From contig JAQWPD010000059.1 of assembly GCA_029245525.1 (NCBI GenBank), positions 1-41,469 on the forward strand: 41,469 bases of DNA, in the 5' to 3' direction. Positions 35,751 to 41,469 of this stretch are shown one piece after another. The notes beneath the pieces are model-generated. The model made no database searches and was not told where the DNA came from. It saw only the letters and a list, made by a program, of their open reading frames with translations. The position numbers and the translations under genes were made by a program. How positions within the stretch are numbered: the first letter of the stretch is position 1; every line of letters begins with the position of its first letter. The stretch is from Gammaproteobacteria bacterium (GTDB lineage: Bacteria; Pseudomonadota; Gammaproteobacteria; Steroidobacterales; GCA-2729495).

Positions 35751-35919
35751 AACAGACAACCTTTTATAATGCGTGCGGCTCGGGTTTGGCAGCGCGACAG
35801 GTAACGGGACCATCGCAGCAACCGGTTATAGTTGGGTTTCTCCACCAGCAACCATACAATGTGGACAGCATTTTGCACACCGTTGGCTGCATACCCTCAG
35901 AGACTGCGTATTACGCCCT

Positions 35920-37158
35920 ATGGATAAAGTGAGCACAAATCACCTCAGCACACTCAAGATGAGCACCAATGGTGGCATTCTCGGGTTGGATCTAGAGGAA
36001 CGCAGCAATCTGATTGAACTGGATCGCCAGCTGCACACTCACTGGGGCCTTGGCAGAAACTTTATTTTGGGCTGGTGTCCGCATGATCAGGGCATTTTGC
36101 TGCTGGTCGTGCCTCACTATGCTGTCGCAAGCTATGCGCTGCCCGATGAGGCCGGCGCTTCCGAACCGGACAGCCCCTCACAAAATTTCATCATGGACTT
36201 GCTGTCACGCCGGCGGCAGATAGACCAGCGTCGGCTCGAAAATGCAGCAAAATTATTTCATGTTGAGCCAAGCTATGTTGCTCTCAGAAAGCCACTCAAT
36301 GAGGGCCAAACCGATCTCGATATTATCGAACAACTGGTTCGTCGCTACAGCATTAACTACATACCGAATCGTGCGGTGGCGCTTTTCGACATTGTCGGCT
36401 TCAGCCTGCTAACACCGTTTGAGCAAATGACCCAACTTAACAGTTTGTCGTACTCACTGAATTCGGCTCACCACAAAATGGTGGGCACCAACATTGATGT
36501 TAACTTTGCACGCTCGAGTACCGGCGATGGCTTTTACATTTGGAATCGCGACAATGGCATGCAGGCCAACAGCAATCTCTATCACTTAATGCATTTGGTC
36601 ATGGCCGATAACGCTATTGCACGACGCAGGGCCAAAGGCCGTATCGTGCCGTTACTCAGAACCTGTTTCCACGTTGGTGGTTGCTACGAATTTCATCAGG
36701 CCGAAGGTCTGAGTCCAACGATACGCAGCGACATTGTCGGTGACGTAACCATTGAACTTGCGCGGATGATTGCGCAGGCTTTGCCCGGGCAAATTTTAGT
36801 CGGTGAATTTGAAACGCTGATGCCAGAAAACGAGTCTCGCGATGAAGTACTGGTTGACTCCATTCGCTTCGTCAATATCGCACAAAAAGATTTAAGCGAG
36901 CTTAACGGCCTGGAGCTGTCGGGCGAAGCCATCGATTCCATCAAGTGCTACCTGACAGGGCAACAACAAGGCAGTGGCCAATACTCGGTGAGGAAACTCT
37001 CCATCAGCGACAAACACGGTCTCACCCGAAACGTATTTAATGCGAAGATTAATATCTACCGCCGCGATGCGGAGCCCATTCTGCTGGGTATCGAAGACAA
37101 AATATTAAGCGATGGCAGCCTGGGAATGACCACGGTTACGCAAATCATTGCAGATTAA
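35920..37158 (+). CDS. Class III adenylate/guanylate cyclase-like protein
   Basis: About 412 residues from ATG 35920 (the frame continues upstream to 35773; ATG 35959 is another choice). Residues about 150-300 form a cyclase homology domain: RAVALFDIVGFSLL contains the first metal Asp (D157), and RSSTGDGFYIW the second (D203). Then come FHVGGCY and IVGDVTIELARMIAQALPGQILVGEFE, with the transition-state Arg at R282. The Lys that selects adenine (in the usual KTxGD motif) is Ser, and the Asn of the usual VNxAxR motif is Ile, so activity or nucleotide choice is uncertain. The N-terminal 150 and C-terminal 110 residues are unrecognised. No membrane segment is evident. It is the only signalling protein in the window. 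Confidence 0.75.
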   Translation: MDKVSTNHLSTLKMSTNGGILGLDLEERSNLIELDRQLHTHWGLGRNFILGWCPHDQGILLLVVPHYAVASYALPDEAGASEPDSPSQNFIMDLLSRRRQIDQRRLENAAKLFHVEPSYVALRKPLNEGQTDLDIIEQLVRRYSINYIPNRAVALFDIVGFSLLTPFEQMTQLNSLSYSLNSAHHKMVGTNIDVNFARSSTGDGFYIWNRDNGMQANSNLYHLMHLVMADNAIARRRAKGRIVPLLRTCFHVGGCYEFHQAEGLSPTIRSDIVGDVTIELARMIAQALPGQILVGEFETLMPENESRDEVLVDSIRFVNIAQKDLSELNGLELSGEAIDSIKCYLTGQQQGSGQYSVRKLSISDKHGLTRNVFNAKINIYRRDAEPILLGIEDKILSDGSLGMTTVTQIIAD

Positions 37159-37174
37159 CAGCGCATAAAAATTG

Positions 37175-38209
37175 TCAGCCTTGCTGCTCTTCAGCAAACA
37201 TCACCCACATCGATAAAAAAAGTGCGGCGATAATGGGACCAAGCACAAAACCCGAAATCCCGAATAAACTAAGGCCACCGAGCGTGGAAAACAAAACCAG
37301 GTAATCGGGCATCCGCGTATCGCGCCCAACTAGCAGGGGTCGAAGCAGGTTATCGATAAGCCCGATGGCAATTGCCCCAAAGGCCAATAGAAAGATGGCG
37401 TTACCCACCTGACCGTTAATAAACATTATGAGTGCAGCCGGCGCCCAGACTAAACTGGCGCCAACCACCGGCAACAGCGATAGCACCATCATCATCACGC
37501 CCCAAAACACAGCCGCTTCAATGCCGACAAAATAAAACATCAGCCCACCCAATGCACCCTGAATAAGGCCAATCAGCAGGGTGCCTTTGATAGTGGCGCG
37601 CGACACCTCAGCAAACTTAGCGAATAACGCCCGCTCCCGCTCATCACCCAATGGCAATGCGTATATCAATGCTTCCAGTATCGTCTTGCCATCACGCAGA
37701 AAAAAGAACAGCAGGTAAAGCATTAAAAAAAACATCACCGTGAAGTTCACCGCATTCTGTCCGACCGTAAGCGCTAACGATCCGACAAACTGACTGCCGG
37801 TTACTGCAATACGGGACACATTGGCGCGAACGTCATTAATATTCACGCCAATATCGGCAAGGTACTCGCCGACTGCAGGCAACTGAATCTGGATCCAGGT
37901 GAGTATCTCGTTAGGGTCAAATTGACCGTTCTGAATCCGCACATAAAGCAGCGATGCCTCACTAACCACAGCAGAAAAAAGAAACATTGTGGGAATAATA
38001 ACCGTCGCAACAATCAGCAATAACGTCAACAATGCCGCCGGTGTTGCGCGGCCCTTCAGCCGGCGCTCGATAAAGGTTTGGACCGGATTAAACACAATCG
38101 CCAAGGCTGCCGCCCAAAACACCGGCATAAGAAATGGCGACACAAGCCAGACAAACGCTAATGAAACCAGCCCAAGCGCACCAAGAAAAGAGGCCTTCTG
38201 CAGGGTCAT
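37175..38209 (-). CDS. AI-2E/PerM family membrane transporter
   Basis: 344 residues from ATG 38209, chosen because ggag lies seven bases upstream. The frame is open to 38422, but the added cysteine-rich residues are not membrane-like and lack family character. It has about seven to eight hydrophobic helices, with early WLVSPFLMPVFWAAALAIVFNP, central LLFFFLRDGKTILEA, and late GFVLGPIIAALFLSMW. These are typical of the PerM/TqsA (AI-2E) family. Members export small molecules or act as Na+/H+ antiporters; the substrate is unknown. Converges with the cyclase-like gene, 16 bases apart. Confidence 0.9.
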   Translation of the reverse strand: MTLQKASFLGALGLVSLAFVWLVSPFLMPVFWAAALAIVFNPVQTFIERRLKGRATPAALLTLLLIVATVIIPTMFLFSAVVSEASLLYVRIQNGQFDPNEILTWIQIQLPAVGEYLADIGVNINDVRANVSRIAVTGSQFVGSLALTVGQNAVNFTVMFFLMLYLLFFFLRDGKTILEALIYALPLGDERERALFAKFAEVSRATIKGTLLIGLIQGALGGLMFYFVGIEAAVFWGVMMMVLSLLPVVGASLVWAPAALIMFINGQVGNAIFLLAFGAIAIGLIDNLLRPLLVGRDTRMPDYLVLFSTLGGLSLFGISGFVLGPIIAALFLSMWVMFAEEQQG

Positions 38210-38500
38210 GTAATAACTCCATTGCGACATAACGCCATTGAGGGTAATGAGCGTCTTATTGCATATCGCCAGAATCTGCGGAGAGTTGCAACTGCAACAA
38301 CCGCCGAAGCCCCTGCTGAAGCATGCAAATGCCGATAAGCCCACGCGTATAACACCCCGAGTGCTCGACTGCAGATTAACTAATCTGCCGAATAACCGAC
38401 TTTTTAGCTTGCAATAAAGCACACCAAGCTAGTCTTATAGGCAAGTGAAAGCTAGAATGCGCATTCTGCCACGTGGCATCAATCATGGAGATCAACACCT

Positions 38501-38794
38501 GTGGGCACTAGACACACACCAAGCGTACTGATCGCAGTTACCTTCACCATAACGTTTGTGCCGCAGATTGCATTAGCCTATGTCGGGCCGGGTGCCGGTA
38601 TTAGCCTGCTAGGGGCGTTATGGGGTTTGATCGTTGGTGTGGTCATGGCTCTGGGGATTGTGCTGTTCTGGCCTATCCGGATAATGCTCAGAAAACGAAA
38701 AGCAGCCGCCGAGGCTAAAACCGCTGACACATCAGAAGCGCTGCCTGCAGAACCTGCTGTTTCTGCTGAGCCGGAGTCGGACCAAACGCCTTAA
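38501..38794 (+). CDS. Small membrane protein with AYVGPGAGISLLG motif
   Basis: 97 residues from GTG 38501, with ggag ten bases upstream. A signal-like hydrophobic segment (about 9-26) ends in ALA. The glycine-rich motif YVGPGAGISLLGALWG follows directly, then a second hydrophobic helix (about 38-60), a basic RKRKAAAEAK patch and an Ala/Glu/Pro-rich tail. Short proteins with this YxGPGxG motif occur beside sulfotransferase and phosphatase genes in marine bacteria; I know no function. It precedes a membrane protein and a sulfotransferase on the same strand. Confidence 0.8.
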   Translation: MGTRHTPSVLIAVTFTITFVPQIALAYVGPGAGISLLGALWGLIVGVVMALGIVLFWPIRIMLRKRKAAAEAKTADTSEALPAEPAVSAEPESDQTP

Positions 38795-38859
38795 ATTGCG
38801 CTCGATAACCGTTAGCGAGCTCACGCAGGATCAACATTAATTAGCGACACGGGTTGAAC

Positions 38860-39612
38860 ATGGGACTATTCGACATACCTGCACCTTTGTTCTCGGCAGC
38901 AAACAATCTGGTCTCTTTTCTTCCTGACACGCTTAAGCTAATGCTCTGGGCCATACTTGGCGCTGGAGTTTCGATGTACCTCTACTTGAAAATGTCACGG
39001 CAAGACGCCATTAGCCAAATCAAAAAAGACACCGTCATTGCCCGTAACGCACTGAGCGACTATGAAGGCACAGAATTTGGAGAAATGATGCCTTTGGCAA
39101 GCCGTGTACTCGGGCTGTCGGGCAAGCATTTTGCGGTTGTTCTCGGTCCTGCAGTACTTAGCTCACTGCCTGCGCTGACGCTCATCGTTTGGGTTAGCAG
39201 CCAGTTCGGGGTGGCGGTGCCGGCAGCGGGCACGAAAGTTTTAGTGACAACCACCCCGGCAACTCAATTGGTCTGGTCAGATAAGGTCAGCGAAAATGAT
39301 ATGGGTTATACCGTAGCCTGGCCCGGGCAAAATGAAGCAGTCACGGCAAAAAACAAAAATGGAAAACTGCTGTTTCAACTAGGCGCAGGAACGACACCGC
39401 TTATTCACAAAAAGATCTGGTGGAATAGCCTCATTGCTAACCCGGCCGGCTACCTTCCTGAGAATAGCAGCATAGAACTCGTTGAAATTCAGCTGCCCAT
39501 GCAACAGTTTCTGCCTTGGGGGCCAGACTGGCTGAGAGATTGGGCAGGCTTATTTTTTATCGTGCTGCTGGGCGCATCTATTGGCATTAAAGTGATATTT
39601 AAGATTCACTGA
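38860..39612 (+). CDS. Membrane protein of unknown function in a sulfotransferase operon
   Basis: About 250 residues from ATG 38860 (a TTG two codons earlier is possible). Hydrophobic helices lie near residues 20-45, 92-115 and 225-248. A charged region with SRQDAISQIKKDTVIARNAL follows the first helix. Between helices 2 and 3 is a roughly 110-residue, probably extracytoplasmic domain. The layout of a helix, a charged helix and then further helices faintly recalls EMC3/YidC-like DUF106 proteins, but I would not assign it. Its stop overlaps the sulfotransferase start by one base, so translation is coupled. Confidence 0.8.
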   Translation: MGLFDIPAPLFSAANNLVSFLPDTLKLMLWAILGAGVSMYLYLKMSRQDAISQIKKDTVIARNALSDYEGTEFGEMMPLASRVLGLSGKHFAVVLGPAVLSSLPALTLIVWVSSQFGVAVPAAGTKVLVTTTPATQLVWSDKVSENDMGYTVAWPGQNEAVTAKNKNGKLLFQLGAGTTPLIHKKIWWNSLIANPAGYLPENSSIELVEIQLPMQQFLPWGPDWLRDWAGLFFIVLLGASIGIKVIFKIH

Positions 39613-40745
39613 TGCCTATAACAGAAGATGATGCCATGAGCGATGACGAGCAAATTTTTCATGTGTCCAACAGCATGGAATTATTCGGGCGGCTAATCAC
39701 CAATCATCCGGAGTTCTGGCGCAAAGTCGGCAATCTGGAAACCAAGCTGCTTACCGACCAACTTGAGAACAGCGAACTTAAAAGCCCCGTCTATGTCACC
39801 GGCCTCGCTCGCTCAGGCAGCACAATACTGCTCGAGACACTGGCACAAATTCCGGGTGTCATTTCGCATCGTTACAAAGACTTCCCCCCTGTGTACACAC
39901 CCTATTGGTGGAACTGGTTCATGAAGCAGGCCGGGGCTGGAGCAATCAAGCCGCAGGAGCGCGCGCACCGGGATGGCGTTATGGTGACGCCCGACAGCCC
40001 CGAAGCTATTGAAGAAGTTATCTGGATGGGCGCGTTTAAACACTTGCACAATCCGGCTGTATCCAACGCCCTAAGCGCAGAAGCGGCTGACCCTGAGTTT
40101 GACCGGTTTTATCGGGAACATTTAAAAAAGCTTCTGCTAAGTCGTGGCGGAAATCGCTACCTGTCTAAAGGCAACTACTTGGTGACACGGCTGCAATACA
40201 TCTTAAACATGCTGCCGGACGCCCGCTTCGTTATACCGGTTCGACACCCCTTCGGACACATTGCATCACTGATGAAACAACATGACTTGTTCAGCCGCGG
40301 CCAACAACACAACCTGCGCGCACGCGAGCATTTAAAACGGGTGGGGCACCTTGAGTTTGGTCTGGATCGGACGCCGATAAACACCGGTGACACCAGCACC
40401 ACCCAATCAATTCTGAACTTGTGGGACAGCGGTGAAGAAGTGCGTGGCTGGGCACGTTACTGGAATCAGATTTATGGGTTCCTAACAGATGAGATGACAG
40501 AGAACCCGCTGGTAGGCAATGCGTCAAAAATCATTCGCTTCGAAGATTTATGTGCCACGCCCGCAGACACCATCATGGCTGTGCTCACGCATTGCAATTA
40601 CCCGGCTGACCCTGACTTTATCAGCAGCACTGCAGCAGGCATTCACGCGCCCTCCTACTACAAGTCGACATTCACCGCACAGGATGAAGCCATCATTCTG
40701 GAGGAAACCGAGAGCGCTCGCGAGAAGCTGGGCTACAGCAACTAA
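39612..40745 (+). CDS. PAPS-dependent sulfotransferase family protein
   Basis: 377 residues. The 5'-phosphosulfate-binding loop is YVTGLARSGSTILLETLAQ (61-79). The 3'-phosphate-binding segment is RFVIPVRHPFGHIASLMKQ (about 206-224). A later WARYWNQIYGF and the C-terminal RFEDLCATPADTIMAVL fit the sulfotransferase fold. It would transfer sulfate from PAPS to a hydroxyl or amine on a lipid, glycan or small molecule; the acceptor is unknown. It is coupled to the upstream membrane protein, hinting at an envelope substrate. Its end overlaps by four bases with the convergent LLM gene. An internal ATG at 39636 is an alternative start. Confidence 0.87.
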   Translation: MPITEDDAMSDDEQIFHVSNSMELFGRLITNHPEFWRKVGNLETKLLTDQLENSELKSPVYVTGLARSGSTILLETLAQIPGVISHRYKDFPPVYTPYWWNWFMKQAGAGAIKPQERAHRDGVMVTPDSPEAIEEVIWMGAFKHLHNPAVSNALSAEAADPEFDRFYREHLKKLLLSRGGNRYLSKGNYLVTRLQYILNMLPDARFVIPVRHPFGHIASLMKQHDLFSRGQQHNLRAREHLKRVGHLEFGLDRTPINTGDTSTTQSILNLWDSGEEVRGWARYWNQIYGFLTDEMTENPLVGNASKIIRFEDLCATPADTIMAVLTHCNYPADPDFISSTAAGIHAPSYYKSTFTAQDEAIILEETESAREKLGYSN

Positions 40746-41467
40746 CGCAAAGCCGGCAGCACACGTTCGCCAATCATTCTGATCGAGTCTTCCGGCTGGT
40801 CATACAGGCGAATACCAAACTCGGTAAGACCCGCTGCCTTAAACGCCAGCAACTGATCAATAAAGCCCTCGACATCATCGGGGGTGCCGGTAAATGTGAG
40901 CTCCTTAACCAGTTTATTGGCTAAGGGCTCAGGCACACCGGGAAACTCCGCCGTATTGTTGATGTAGGCGTTTGCGAACACGTCAAACTTGTCTTCCACC
41001 AAAGCGCATTCTTCATCGCTTAAAAATGTCGAGATATACCAACGCTCCAACATACCGCGAACCCAGAGTTTGCGGCGCGCTTCATCCAACGCAGCGGCTT
41101 TATCTGACTTTACATGCCAGGAATACAGGTTACTGATACGGAAGTCTTGCGGATCACGGCCTTGCAGCTGAAGCGAGTCTTTGAGCACCGACATGGTTTC
41201 AGGCATGCGTGCGAGCGTTACGTCACTGAGCATGACACCGTCGGCGACATCCGCTGCCAGAGCCAGCATCTTGGGCTTGGATGCGCCCACATAAATTAGC
41301 GGGGCTTGGTCAGGCGCCCATGCTGGGTAATAGCCGCTCACTTCAAACACATCACCGTGGTAGTTCACCAGACTGCCAGTTGCGGCAGCACGGAGCATCT
41401 CGACACATTCACGCACCCCGCGAAGCATCTTCGGGTGCATAACGCGCCTGCCGGTCTTCAGGCCCAT
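40742..41467 (-). CDS. LLM class flavin/F420-dependent oxidoreductase (partial)
   Basis: The C-terminal 241 residues of a bacterial-luciferase-like protein; the gene runs off the right edge. Seen are PAWAPDQAPLIYVGASKPKM and ADGVMLSDVTLARM, followed by FTGTPDDVEGFIDQLLAFK near the end, as in tetrahydromethanopterin-reductase-like LLM proteins. Family length is about 330 residues, so roughly 90-100 N-terminal residues are missing; the Met at 41467 is not the true start. FMN versus F420 use cannot be decided. It is convergent with, and overlaps, the sulfotransferase gene by four bases. Confidence 0.88.
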   Translation of the reverse strand: MGLKTGRRVMHPKMLRGVRECVEMLRAAATGSLVNYHGDVFEVSGYYPAWAPDQAPLIYVGASKPKMLALAADVADGVMLSDVTLARMPETMSVLKDSLQLQGRDPQDFRISNLYSWHVKSDKAAALDEARRKLWVRGMLERWYISTFLSDEECALVEDKFDVFANAYINNTAEFPGVPEPLANKLVKELTFTGTPDDVEGFIDQLLAFKAAGLTEFGIRLYDQPEDSIRMIGERVLPALR

Positions 41468-41469
41468 AG

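Noticed and set aside
38210-38422. 71-residue extension of the PerM-like protein
   Set aside because: Cysteine-rich, not family-like, and ATG 38209 has a well-placed ggag.
1-41469. CRISPR arrays, insertion sequences, prophage or tRNA genes
   Set aside because: No regularly spaced repeats, transposase or integrase motifs, or tRNA-like cloverleaf sequences were seen on reading both strands.

Overview
The window looks like chromosomal DNA of a free-living, probably marine, gammaproteobacterium. This is an inference from gene content: an enterobacterial-type compact his operon with a bifunctional hisB, a fused aspartokinase/diaminopimelate decarboxylase, a Vibrio/Shewanella-type TonB2 cluster with DUF3450 and TtpC-like proteins, and oligotroph-style accessory genes (HyuAB, family III CoA-transferase, LLM oxidoreductase, sulfotransferase). 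I saw no insertion sequences, phage genes, CRISPR arrays, rRNA or tRNA genes.

Layout. (1) 1-9.2 kb is a catabolic block: an IclR regulator, a minus-strand HMG-CoA-lyase-like/hyuA/hyuB operon, and a divergent family III CoA-transferase followed by a VOC protein and a TauE-type permease. (2) 9.3-14.9 kb is a minus-strand energy-transduction operon in the order DUF3450, TtpC-like ExbB, ExbB, ExbD, TonB, TPR protein, 2Fe-2S ferredoxin. (3) 15.6-21.6 kb is the leucine operon leuA-ilvE-leuC-leuD-leuB, preceded by a leader peptide with a leucine run and a terminator/antiterminator pair. (4) 21.7-29.6 kb is the histidine operon, headed by a YerC/TrpR-like regulator: hisG-D-C-B-H-A-F-E. It has no hisI and ends in a gene that resembles ferredoxin-dependent bilin reductases. 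hisF appears to start at ATT. (5) 29.6-34.2 kb, minus strand, holds ilvD, then a small lysine-rich leader ORF with a terminator, then the lysC-lysA fusion. (6) 34.3-41.5 kb holds an FAD-linked D-2-hydroxyacid-type dehydrogenase, a divergent class III cyclase-like protein, a PerM/AI-2E-type membrane protein, a three-gene membrane/sulfotransferase operon, and an LLM flavoprotein cut by the window edge.

The amino-acid genes form one metabolic neighbourhood covering branched-chain amino acids, histidine and lysine. Regulation appears to differ by pathway: ribosome-mediated attenuation for leucine, a probable DNA-binding TrpR-family repressor for histidine, and a candidate attenuator for lysine. 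The lysine leader ORF has basic/Lys codons overlapping a segment that could pair in three mutually exclusive ways. In both leaders the best promoter match places transcription start at or next to the leader ATG, which suggests leaderless leader peptides. The points most worth following are the lysine leader, the ATT start of hisF, the bilin-reductase-like protein lacking the usual central aspartate, and the ferredoxin joined to a TonB2 operon.
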